From assembly GCA_017607445.1 (NCBI GenBank), contig JAEVHH010000003.1, positions 1,860,001-1,924,000 of the forward strand: a DNA stretch of 64,000 nt. Reading direction: 5' to 3'. The position numbers and the translations under genes are program-made. Each line of letters begins with the position of its first letter. The first letter of the stretch is position 1. This DNA is from Histoplasma ohiense. Taxonomy: Eukaryota > Ascomycota > Eurotiomycetes > Onygenales > Ajellomycetaceae. This document shows positions 1-10,448 of this stretch, one piece after another. A model generated the notes under the pieces. That model saw nothing but the letters and a program-made list of their open reading frames with translations. It did not search any database and had not been told where the DNA came from.

Positions 1-193
1 ATTGCTCTGAGTAAACCCCTCATATGTGTGAACACTGTGTTGTCTGTGAACAGGCAAGAACAGAGAAAAGATGAGCTCTTGCTCTAAAATGTGAATGAGA
101 GCTCAAGGAGCAGAAAGCTAGTTGAAGATTTGAGCAGAAGATGCAAGTAAATACAATCATGATCTCTGTCATTGTAAATAGCCTAGTCAATAT
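1..193 (+). pseudogene. Gypsy-A gag C-terminus and start of protease (fragment)
   Basis: Aligns with 59230-59440 of Gypsy-C: the stretch after the gag zinc knuckle and the first codons of the protease-RT polyprotein (Met-Gln-x-x-Thr-Ile). Ends at the LINE-A target site; bases 178-193 are the left copy of a 16-bp target duplication repeated at 5300-5315. The protease active-site DSG lies just beyond the LINE, near 5330. Confidence 0.8.
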
Positions 194-599
194 TATTATT
201 ATTATTCTTCAATTATAGATGTATACAGTCAGTGACTATGACATCTACCTGAAATACTTCAGGATTTTTCAAATCAAGAATATTCTAATATACAAAAACA
301 ATTTGACACATGCATTAACAGAATTCCAGCCCAGAATCAAACAACTATTCAAACTATTCAATCCAAAAATAAAATCAAAAGAATGTCAATGGGTTAGCAC
401 AACTCAACTTCAAAACAAAGGAAATAAATATTATAAAAGACAGCAGCTATTAAAAATCAACAGAAAAGAAAAAACATTTGCAATGACTATTATCAACAAA
501 TAATGAAGCAAACTGCTTGAAACAAATGAAAATTAACAATAAACAAAGTTAAAGAAAAGATCAAAATAAAATAAACAAAAACAACTGATCTAAATATCA
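194..599 (-). other. LINE-A copy 1 3' UTR and TAA-repeat tail
   Basis: Non-coding end of LINE-A downstream of the ORF2 stop at 600-602. Near-identical sequence follows ORF2 in copies 2 and 3. The last bases are a TAA trinucleotide run, not poly(A), next to the target duplication. A 94-codon antisense reading frame here is present in all copies only because the copies are young. Confidence 0.85.
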
Positions 600-3500
600 T
601 CAAGTGACACTATTCAACCAAGCTCTTGTAGCAACATTTGACTCATTTAAATATTCAATTAAGAACATATTTCCAGCTTTTGTATTGAATAACAAACTCA
701 AATTTAACTGATTCAGTTGATACTTCTCTCTCAGTCTCAATCTTAGTTCTGAATACTTTGTACAAAGTAACAGAAGATGCTCTGGATTTTCATATAACTG
801 ACAATCTGAACATAGATCATTTAAATCATCTTTAAACTTTGCTAAATATGATTTGAAATGTCCATGTCCAAGCTTTAGCTGCATTATTGTAGCAAAAAGT
901 TTCTTCTTACACTTTATTGAGCAAGTCTTCCACTTTGGCTTAGTTTCAAATCTGGAATAATGCACACTTTTTCTTTGCATGAACCAGACATCTTGCCACT
1001 TTTGTAAACATAATTCTCTTATTCTTCTTTTAATAAAAGACCATGTTACAATTGTTTGACAGCAGACTTCTAACTCAGTGGCTCTTTTTGCAGCTTTATC
1101 AGCCATTTCATTGCCATATATACCCATGTGAGCAGGCACCCAGTGAAGATGAATAGAACAATTGAGTGAGATTTTTCTTTGAATATTTTGAAGACTTTTC
1201 AAAATCAGCTCTAGCATTGACTGTCCACTGCTGATTTTATTACTTTGAAGTCTTTTTAAGCCCTGCTTGACTATCAGAGAATATCCAAATATGCTCAAAT
1301 CTTTTCCATTGTTCAATCTTCATTTCAATCAATTTGAAAGCTCTTGAAATTGCAAATAATTCAGCATTAAAAACTTCTGACTCTTTTCCAATTTGCCAAG
1401 AATCAAGAATATAGTTTTTATCATTTTCTGAATATGCTATTCCAGCTCCAAGATTGCCTGTTTTCTCACATTTTGAGTCATCAGTGTATATAAGAATTGC
1501 TTTATTTTTCACTTGTTTCAAAAGCTTTAAATGTTCTTGAGTCTGATCTTCTTTTGAAAGTTGACTAATGTTTAAATCAACAAGATTATCAAGACTTTTC
1601 TTCCAAGGAGAGAGATTTTCAATAGCTACTCTCTCTACATTTAAACTAGAGAAACAGTTCTTAATCATTGAGCAAATTCTAAATAACTGAGATGGTATCC
1701 TTCTTCTTTGTAAAGAACTTGAATTTTCAGATAAATCAGTCTCATTCCAATCAAGATAAAGTTCCCAATCTAATTCTAATTCATTTGACTCATTTGGAAA
1801 AGAACTTGAAACTCTCTTTCTAATAGAATGATGTGAATATAGCTTCATAATTCTGAGAGCATAATTCATACAGATTTTATCAAATCTCACTTGTGATGGA
1901 GAAATAGAGGCTTCAATTTCCATAGCTTTAATTGAAGTAGTTTTGAATACTTCTAGAATCTTTCTTAAAGCTGAGTTTTGAAGTTTTTGAAACCTTTCTA
2001 TAAAGTGTTTTTGACCTCTCCATCACACCTGAACTGCATAATCTGAAACAGAGGTCACACAGGCAATATATAATTGTCTCATTGCTTGAAATGTTAGACC
2101 TCTTTCAGTATTTGAAAGTCTCAATATACTGTTTAAAATTCTTTCAGCATTTGCAGTTTTTATTTGCACATGAGATTTAAAATTCAATTGAGAATCTAAC
2201 CAGACACCAAGTCATCTAACTGAGTTTTTAGATTTAACTGAATGACTTAAAAGCTTAACTTCAGTATCTTTTTCTCTGAAATTTGGATAAAAATGAATTA
2301 ATTCAGTTTTGTCCATATCAAAAACAATGTTTTTTGATTTTGCTTTTTCAATCATTTCAGTTGCTGCTTGCTCAATCAAACTGCAGTTATTCACAATTGA
2401 TTCTGAGCTTACAACTAGGCCTAAATCATCCACATAGCTTGGAGTTCTCACCATAATTGCCATTTGTCTATCAATAAATAGAAACTTGATAAATATAGCA
2501 AACAAAATGGGTGAGACTGGGGAACCCTGAGGAACTCCTATCTCAATATCTGTTATATCTTGTCTCATTCCATCAAAAAGCAACTGAATAGTTCTTTTTG
2601 ACATGAAACAGATAACTCATTTAATGAGAGACTTTGGCATTCTCAGTTCTATCAAAGTATTGATCATTTGAGAAAGTGAAACACAATCAAATGCACCTTT
2701 TATATCAATAAACATTGCAGTTGTAACCATTTTTTCATTCTTTGCAAGTTGAATATCATGAACTACAGAGAGAACTGCATCAATTGCTGAGTTTTGCTTT
2801 CTACTTCCCATCTGATCATCATATAATAGATCAGTAGTAGCAGATAGAAAAGACAATCTAGTTGCAATTATCTTTTCCAGAATTTTTCCCAGGCAATTCA
2901 GCAGAGATATCACTCTATAAGATTTAGGAATAGTTGGTTTTCTATTGGGTTTTGAAAGAATAACTCCAACAGCATGCCTCCAGCACTTAGGGTGATACCC
3001 ATATTTCAAAAGATTTGAGAACAATTCAAAGAGCTCATCTTTTAGTACTGAATAAAGCTCTTGAATTATTAAATGATTTATAGTATCAGCTCCTGCTGCT
3101 GTGACCTTTGAAGATGAAAAAATAGCTGTCTTTAATTCATCTTCAGTTAAGTCAGGCCATTCCCATTTCTTATCATGTTCATATTCATTATCTTCTTGCA
3201 AAGAACAAATCTCAGTTGAATTATTTGATGATGGAAATAATATTCTCATAAAAGCTTGACATTTATCTTCAAATGAGCTAGCTATAATTTCCTCATTCTG
3301 GAAATTATAAGTTAATGTTGGTAGCTTAGACATTGTTTTTGACTTAGTATATCTAAAAGCTTTGAAGATCTCTTTCCCCTGAGCATTTTCTAGAAAGTTA
3401 TTCCAACAATCAGTCTTTGCCTTTTTAATTGTTGAGAAATAATCATTTCTAATATTCTTTAAATACTCAAATGAAACAAGATCTTCTTTCCAATCTTTTT

Positions 3501-4539
3501 TAACTCTAGCTAAATGTCTTCTTTTATTTGAAATCTCATCATTCCACCAAGGCTTAGAGAATTCAGAGACTCTTTTCAATGGAATATATTTCTTTATACT
3601 TGAAAGAATAATCTCAGTGATTAAATTTGCTCTGTCTTCAAGCATTTTATCTGTAAGATTTGTATCTGATTTCCAATAAAGAGTTTCTCTATTCTCTAAT
3701 TTCAACTTTTCAATCATTCTTTTCACTTCTGTCCACTGAGCTTTTTCAAAGTTGTATTGATTTGAATATAATGGGTTTTGAACTGTTTGATTACTATCCA
3801 ATTCCATATCAACTTGAATTATCTCATGTCCAGTGGCAGCACCATTTGTTTCATTTGAGTCAACATACCAATTAAAATGTTTATTCTCATATAGATTCTT
3901 AGAGAAAAAACATAGATCAATAATTGACTTCTGTCTCAAACCTGGCTTGTGAAAAGTGGGAATATCTTGCTCATTTATCAACTCTAGTTTGTTTAAAAGT
4001 GCCCATTCAACTAGGTTTTCAGCTCTAATTGATTGAGTTCTTTCTGAATTCCACCAAGAGTGATGAGCATTGAAATCCCCCATGATTATTGAGTTTTTTT
4101 CTGGTTTCAACTGCATTAAACATCTATCAAATGTCCAAGTTCTATTGTTTTCTCTCAGTGATCTTTCATTGTAGATATTGATTAATTGAATATTTTCAAA
4201 CTGTTTTTTCATATCTACAATGTCACCAACAAGAATATCAGAGTCAGATATCAAATCATATCTCAGATTGAACTGAAATCTTGAATTCTTTCTAGCATAA
4301 ATTGCCACTCTAACTCTAATATCTGTTTTCTCTGGTAAAAAACAATAGTATGCTGGATGAGATACACCATACTCTTGATCAGCATCAAGTCTGGGTTCTT
4401 GAACAAGAATGAAGTCTGCCTTTTGCTCATAGCCAATTTGTAAACAGGAATAAAGACATGGATTTGTTCTGTCCACATTATTTTGAATGAATTTGATTTT
4501 TGTAGAGCTTTTAACATTTTTTTGTTGTTTTTCTGACAT
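600..4539 (-). pseudogene. LINE-A ORF2: endonuclease - reverse transcriptase - RNase H, three in-frame TGA and one frameshift
   Basis: Starts at Met 4537-4539 and encodes about 1,310 codons. Domains in order: APE-type endonuclease (GDFNAHHSWW near residue 155); Tad-type linker with PWWNDE; RT with FIDIKGAFD, GVPQGSPVSP and YVDD, all catalytic residues present; RNase H (TDDS, HWVPAHMG, GNEMADKAA); C-terminal CxxC-H-C motif. The frame is broken by three TGA at 2617-2619, 2212-2214 and 2023-2025. Relatives have Trp at each site (LI-R/K-W-V, VR-W-LGVWLD, V-W-WRGQ). No TAA or TAG occurs. One extra T in the run at 1253-1257 shifts the frame inside RNase H; copies 2 and 3 lack it. Product would nick target DNA and copy LINE RNA in place. 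The terminator is a double TGA. Confidence 0.92.
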
Positions 4540-4566
4540 TACACAAATATTAAGAAGTGTTTCTCT

Positions 4567-5299
4567 TTATTCAGAGTCAGATAATAGACTGAATCTATTA
4601 TTCACAACTTCAACTGCTATCATATCCTGCATATGTGTATCTCTTATCTTTGTTTGAACAGAGGTTCTTGGTGACTTCTGTGATCTAATTTTTTGCTTTG
4701 CAGAAGGTTCAGAGATAGCAGATTCAGAGAGTTGAGAATTTCTTCTTTTTTGTTTATTGCTATTATTTACATTAGTAGAGACTGAGTTATTTGTCTGTAC
4801 TGATGACTTTCCTGATTTGGGAGCAAATACACATTCTTTTGAATTTGCAAAATGGGGCTCTTTACAATTGGCACACTTTGCAATGGATTTGGAATGTTCA
4901 CACAATTTTCCCTTTTTCAAACATAGATGACAACTGTGCTCAGCTGTCTTGTGAGATTGAGCACAAATTTGACATCTTACATTTCTCTTACAGAGATTTG
5001 CAAAATGACCATACTTCTGACAATTTGAACACTGAATTTGAGATTTTAGATTTTCTCTTGTATCTTTAAATTCATATGTTCTCATTCTCATACCAGCAAT
5101 TCTCACAAAGGAGAGTTTAGACTGTTCAAATGACTCAGTTATGATTAGCACTGAAGCATTTTGTCTATTTTCTCTTTGCTCCTCATTGTTCAGCCAAATT
5201 GGCAGCTTTTTTAATTTGATTGAATTGAAGTCTTCAATTTCATGCTGAAGTTGAATCAGTCCATCATCATGATTGAAGATTGCTGTAGGTATGTCATGG
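4567..5299 (-). CDS. LINE-A ORF1, zinc-knuckle RNA-binding protein, 5' truncated
   Basis: Open reading frame entering from the truncated 5' end at 5299 and ending with TAA at 4567-4569, 27 bases before the ORF2 Met. No Met start is left; the first in-frame GTG at 5151 is unlikely to be the true start, since protein-like sequence continues upstream (PIWLNNEEQREN about 25 residues earlier). Three Cys/His knuckles follow: CSNCQKYGHFANLC (CX2CX4HX4C), CQICAQSHKTAEHSC and CANCKEPHFANSKEC. The Ser/Lys/Arg-rich tail fits nucleic-acid binding. As in other Tad-type LINEs it would package LINE RNA. No stop of any kind interrupts it. Confidence 0.85.
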
Positions 5300-5315
5300 A
5301 TAGCCTAGTCAATAT

Positions 5316-8300
5316 ATGAGCAATGATAGACAGTGGTTTTCTTCATTATGCTCTTATAGACATCCAGCTGGTTGAGAAGCATAAGCTTCAGTGTATTCTC
5401 TTTTTCAAACTGTGTAAGCTCAGTGAATTTGACAGCTTCAGAGGATCCACCTTCTACAACATGATAAGATTTAATGTCAATGTAGAAGGATATGAGAAAA
5501 AGAATGTATATGCATATAAAATACAAGATCTTGAGTACAATCTAATACTCAGTCTATTATAGCTCACAGAATTTGAAACCTTGTTGAATGCATGCAACTG
5601 CTGTCTTATTTTCTCAGAAAGCAACTGTGTTTATAAGAAGGACATCAATAGAACCACTGATCTCACTCAGATATCAGTGAAAGTGTACAAACTACTAATC
5701 TGCCAAGTACATGAGAAGAAGAACATTCAAGTGTTCACTGCTAGCATGATGAATATCAAAAAAGCATTAGAAAAGTTAGAACTCAAAGATCTCAAGAAAT
5801 CACACAAGAAACTATCTGAATTGTATAAAGACTTCACAGACATATTCAATAAGAAAGAAGCTGAAAAGCTTTCCTCTTACTGAGAATCTGATATAGATCA
5901 TATGATTAAGCTCATCAAGAAAAATGATAAGAATCTGCAACTGCTCTGAGATTCTCTCTACAGCATGTCACACAATGAACTTCTCATTCTATGAAAAATG
6001 CTCAATGAATTACTAGACAAAGGCTTCATTTGTGTTAGCAACTCATCTGCTGCAGTATCTGTACTGTTTGCAAAGAAATCAGAAGAAGGCTTACAATTCT
6101 GCATTGACTATCAAGAACTCAACAAGATTACATGGAAGAATTGATACCTTCTCCCACTCATCAATGAAATGCTTGAATGAATAGAAAAAGCAAAATAATT
6201 TATAAAACTTGACATCTCTGCAGCCTTCTACAAGATAAGAATTAATGAAGATGATGAATGGCTAACTGTCTTTCATATATATTACAGATTATACAAATGA
6301 ACAGTGACCCTCTTTGAATTAGTGAATGCTCTGAGTATGTTTCAGAAATACATTAACTGGGCTGGATGAGATCTGCTTGATGAGATTGCCTCAGTGTACA
6401 TGAACAATATCTTGATATTCATTAATGAATCACTCACTGAGTATTGTAAGCATGTATGACAAGTGCTTGACTGTCTATGAAAAGCTGAACTGCAAGTGAA
6501 CATTGACAAATGTGACTTTGAGATCAAGTCTATGATCTATCTAGAATTCATCATTGAAGCTGAAAAAGGTGTACATATGAATTCTAAGAAGATGGAAGCA
6601 ATTCTCAACTGAGAGACATTAGTCTTGATAAAAGAGACTAGAAGCTTTCTAGAATTTGTCAACTTCTATTGAAGATTCATCAAAAACTTCTCTGATATCA
6701 TACAACCACTGATGGATCTGACTCAGAAAGATGCTGTATTTCAATGAACTGACAAAGCAGATGCAGCATTCAAAAAGCTGAAGTGTATATTCACAAACAC
6801 TTCAATGCTGCAATCATTCAATTCAGATAAGCATACAATTCTTGAAACAGATGCCTCAGATTATGTAGTAGATGAAGCACTAATACAATACAATAACAAA
6901 AATGTTCTACAATTTTGTGCCTTCATTTCAAAAAAGATGTCATTCACTGAATGCAACTATGAGATCTACAACAAGAAGCTTCTAGCAATTATATAATGTT
7001 TTGAAAAATGAAAATCTGAACTTATGAGTGTCAAGAGATTTGAGATTGTCACTGATCATAAGAATCTAGAGTACTTCACAATCACTTGTAAGCTCATTGA
7101 GAGGCATATGTGTTGATCATTGTTCCTTAGCCATTTTTTGTTCACAATTTGTTATCAATCTGAAGTAGAGAACACTCTTGTGGATGCTCTGTTTCACTGA
7201 AAACAAGATATATCATCTGATGACTTGAATGACAGATGAAAACACTGAGAGCATTGATTAATTGACTCTGCAATCATAGAAAGTTCTACACAATCAGACA
7301 AACTCTGCATACATATCAATCAGTTTCAAGCTCAAGAACCCTCACTCAAAGAACAATGAAGACTAGTGATAGAAGCAGATGAATTCTGACAGCAAGCTAC
7401 TGAAGTTGTATGAAGTAAAACACTTTGATTCTCTGCAGATGTATACTCAAGAATGGATATTTCAGCATATTTGATCAACAATGACAACTGCTTACACTTT
7501 TGAGATAGACAATGAGTCCCCAATTCAGAATCTCTATGAACACAGATTATGCAAGAAATTCATGACTTGCTGATGACTGAGCACTCAGAATGTGAAATCA
7601 TGTACAATATTATCACTCAAAAATTCTACTGATCAGATATGTTGAAAGACATACACTGATTCATACACAACTGTGATTGCTGTGACTCAGTGATGATATA
7701 ATGTGAATGCTGAAAAGAGATGCTGAAGTCTCTATCTGTTTCTGACTGAACTTGATGTGATATAGCTATTGATTTTGCAGTTTTCTTACTCAAAAGCAGA
7801 GATTCTATGAACATTCTAGTCATTGTTGACTGACTCAGTAAGAATGTAATACTACAGCTCTGTGACAAGATGAATACTGAAGTAGTTGCAGATGTCTTTA
7901 TCAGAAGTCTGTTCTATTGTATACATGATCTGTCTTCATTCATTGTGTCAGATAGAGACAGTCAATTCATCAGCACACTCTGAGTCTGTATATGCCAATT
8001 ATTAAGAATTGAATGAAAGTTATCAACAGTGTACCACTCAGAGACTGATGGAGCTACTGAGAGAATGATACAAATGATAAAGAACATTCTCTGTAAGTTC
8101 TGCAATTATGTACAAAACAACTGAAGCAATCTGCTGCCACATGCTGAGATTGTGATTAACAGTTGAGATTCTGTTACAACAGATATAAGCTCATTTTTTC
8201 TTCTATATAAATACAACTTAGAGGTTCTGAACTTTTCTGAGACTCTCTGAGAAACTGTGTACATCTACAGCCTCATACAGATGGCAGAGAACATTGTGAG

Positions 8301-8828
8301 CAAGTTGAAGAAAGTCTGTGAATGAGCAGAAGCTTCAATGATCAATGCTCAGCAAGATTATGAGAATCAAATGAACATCAGAAAAAGTTCTGCAATCTGA
8401 TATTATATAGAAAACAAAGTCTGACTGAATCTCAAAAACATAAGAATGAATCACCCCTCATGTATACTAGATTATCATCACATCAAGTATACAGTGAAGA
8501 AAGTGTTAGATATATATGATTATCAACTCAACATCTCATCTGACATTCATGATGTCTTTCATATGAACCTGTTCCAACCCACAGCCAAGAATCCATTCCC
8601 CTCACAGAGAATCTCTGATTGACAGCCATCCATCATTGTAGAAGAAGACAATGAACTTGAGTGGGAAATTGAAGCAATTCTTGACAATAGAATCAACCAC
8701 CACTGCTGTGAATATCTCATCAAATGGATAGAATACAATTGTTCAATCTAGGAATCTGTGTTTGCTTTGAAGAACATCACTGCTCTTGACATCTATGAGT
8801 CCTCACTCATCTTGATAGAGAGGGATAA
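5316..8828 (+). pseudogene. Gypsy-A pol: protease - RT - RNase H - integrase - chromodomain, degenerate
   Basis: Reads in one main frame. Protease AMIDSGF near 5325 keeps the DSG triad. The RT region has DYQELN, KLDISAAF (motif A Asp kept) but motif C is YMNN instead of YxDD. Then the FLEFVNFY block, RNase H (LETDASDYVV near 6845; TDHKNLEYF near 7050), integrase (HH-CC region near 7640-7690, core near 7750-8200) and a C-terminal chromodomain-like end with a kept Trp codon in the ELEWE motif near 8660. Dozens of TGA fall at positions where the family has Arg (YRRFI) or Trp (Q-W-T, W in the QDNW motif); TAA is scarce. Clearly inactive. Confidence 0.88.
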
Positions 8829-10135
8829 TGTGATGGGTTAGCATCTGTTAGTAATTAACTTATACAATCAACTTCTCTTCTGCATTCACTTGTTTCTGAC
8901 TGTTGTGATCTTGTGTAATTCTTGATGTTCTTCCACTCTGTGCTCTGCATTTGAAACTAAGCCAAAGTGGAAGACTTGCTCAATAAAGTGTAAGAAGAAA
9001 CTTTTTGCTACAATAATGCAGCTAAAGCTTGGACATGGACATTTCAAATCATATTTAGCAAAGTTTAAAGATGATTTAAATGATTTATGTTCAGATTGTC
9101 AGTTATATGAAAATCCAGAGCATCTTCTGTTACTTTGTACAAAGTATTCAGAACTAAGATTGAGACTGAGAGAGAAGTATCAACTGAATCAGTTAAATTT
9201 GAGTTTGTTATTCAATACAAAAGCTGGAAATATGTTCTTAATTGAATATTTAAATGAGTCAAATGTTGCTACAAGAGCTTGTTTGAATAGTGTCACTTGA
9301 TGATATTTAGATCAGTTGTTTTTGTTTATTTTATTTTGATATTTTCTTTAACTTTGTTTATTGTTAATTTTCATTTGTTTCAAGCAGTTTGCTTCATTAT
9401 TTGTTGATAATAGTCATTGCAAATGTTTTTTCTTTTCTGTTGATTTTTAATAGCTGCTGTCTTTTATAATATTTATTTCCTTTGTTTTGAAGTTGAGTTG
9501 TGCTAACCCATTGACATTCTTTTGATTTTATTTTTGGATTGAATAGTTTGAATAGTTGTTTGATTCTGGGCTGGAATTCTGTTAATGCATGTGTCAAATT
9601 GTTTTTGTATATTAGAATATTCTTGATTTGAAAAATCCTGAAGTATTTCAGATAGATGTCATAGTCACTGACTGTATACATCTATAATTGAAGAATAATA
9701 ATAATAATAATCTGTGCTCTGCATTTGTATAGTTTCTAATGATTCTTTTGTGTAGCTCTTAATGTTCTTTCACTCTGTGCTTCATACTTGTGTAGTCTCT
9801 AATGATTCTTTCATATAGCTTCTAATGTTCTTCTGCTTCATGTTTCACATTTGTGTAGTCTCTAATGATTCTTCTGTGTAGCTCTCAATGATTTTCTCAT
9901 CCCACACTCTGTGCTTGTGTAGTTTCTAATGATTCTTATGTGTACTTTTTAATGTTCTTTTGCTCTGTGCTTCACTGTGAAGTGGCTTCTGATATTCTTC
10001 TGCTCTGAACTTCCCTCTATAAGAACCTTCTTTGTACAACCTTTTCTTCTGATTTCTTTTCTCTTTCTTTTCTTAATCAATTCGTAATCTGTATTAGAAT
10101 AGTGCTAGATCGTTAATCGAAGTATGCCTGTTACA
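8829..10135 (+). repeat. Gypsy-A 3' LTR, split by LINE-A copy 3
   Basis: Begins tgtgatgggttagc directly after pol and ends in tgttaca. Without the LINE fragment (8954-9711) and one 16-bp duplicate it is about 533 bp, the same as the two 534-bp LTRs of Gypsy-C. It contains degenerate tandem units of about 62 bp (tctaatgattctt... tgtgctctgc...). The right end overlaps the conserved block cttaatcaattcgtaatctg that recurs as solo ends at 19828 and 22872. Confidence 0.9.
8954..9711 (+). mobile_element. LINE-A copy 3, 3' fragment
   Basis: 758-bp, 5'-truncated LINE-A: starts in the last third of the RNase H/C-terminal region of ORF2, keeps the 3' UTR and ends in a TAA repeat. Flanked by a 16-bp duplication, ctgtgctctgcatttg, at 8938-8953 and 9712-9727, inside the Gypsy-A LTR. 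ORF2 tail is intact to its double TGA at 9298-9303 and shows the ancestral frame where copy 2 has an inserted base. One kept Trp codon of other copies is Cys here (9278-9281 region). Confidence 0.93.
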
Positions 10136-10448
10136 AACTGTGAGAGAATCAATTATCTGAGCAGACATTGCACAGAAGAGGAAAAACTCTGTTCTCTCTG
10201 AAGCTATCTCTGTCAAGACTGCAGCTTTCTCAGCTGACAGAGCTAATGAAGCCAGTCTGCAGCTCAAGAACATCAGTCAGTCAAGAAGCTTTATAGAGAT
10301 TACAAAGCAGCAGAAGAATTCACAAATTCTCATCATTCTTCAATCAGAGAAACAGATCACTCAGCTGCAGTCATATACTATACAGCAGACAATCATTGCA
10401 AACATTCAGATAATGAAAAATATAGCTAGTGTGCTGAAGATGAAACTC

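Larger units (their letters stand above)
194..5299 (-). mobile_element. LINE-A copy 1, Tad-type non-LTR retrotransposon, 5'-truncated
   Basis: Minus-strand element of 5.1 kb: partial ORF1 (zinc knuckles), ORF2 (endonuclease, RT, RNase H), about 400 bp of 3' UTR and a (TAA)n tail at 194-206. It is flanked by a 16-bp direct repeat, atagcctagtcaatat, at 178-193 and 5300-5315, and removing it restores the Gypsy-A protease. ORF1 is open right up to 5299 without a start, so the 5' end is truncated. It is nearly identical to copies 2 and 3 in this window, so it is young. Tad-type assignment rests on domain order and on the RNase H carried in ORF2. Confidence 0.95.
1..10135 (+). mobile_element. Gypsy-A, Ty3/gypsy LTR retrotransposon, 3' part with two nested LINE-A insertions
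   Basis: The window opens inside this element, at the gag end. Removing the LINE at 194-5299 (and one duplicate) joins 1-193 to 5316 in frame at the protease. Pol runs to 8828 and is followed by a 3' LTR (8829-10135, itself holding a LINE fragment). Internal sequence and LTR are close relatives of Gypsy-B and Gypsy-C further along. The 5 bases after the LTR (10136-10140, aactg) match the uninterrupted LINE-B sequence near 37275, so the element sits in LINE-B copy 1; its 5' LTR is outside the window. Coding capacity is destroyed by TGA, TAA and substitutions. Confidence 0.9.

Noticed and set aside
219..503. 94-codon frame antisense to the LINE-A 3' UTR, repeated at 9397-9681 and 13763-14047
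   Set aside because: Identical because the LINE copies are young; it has no known domain and lies in non-coding 3' UTR.
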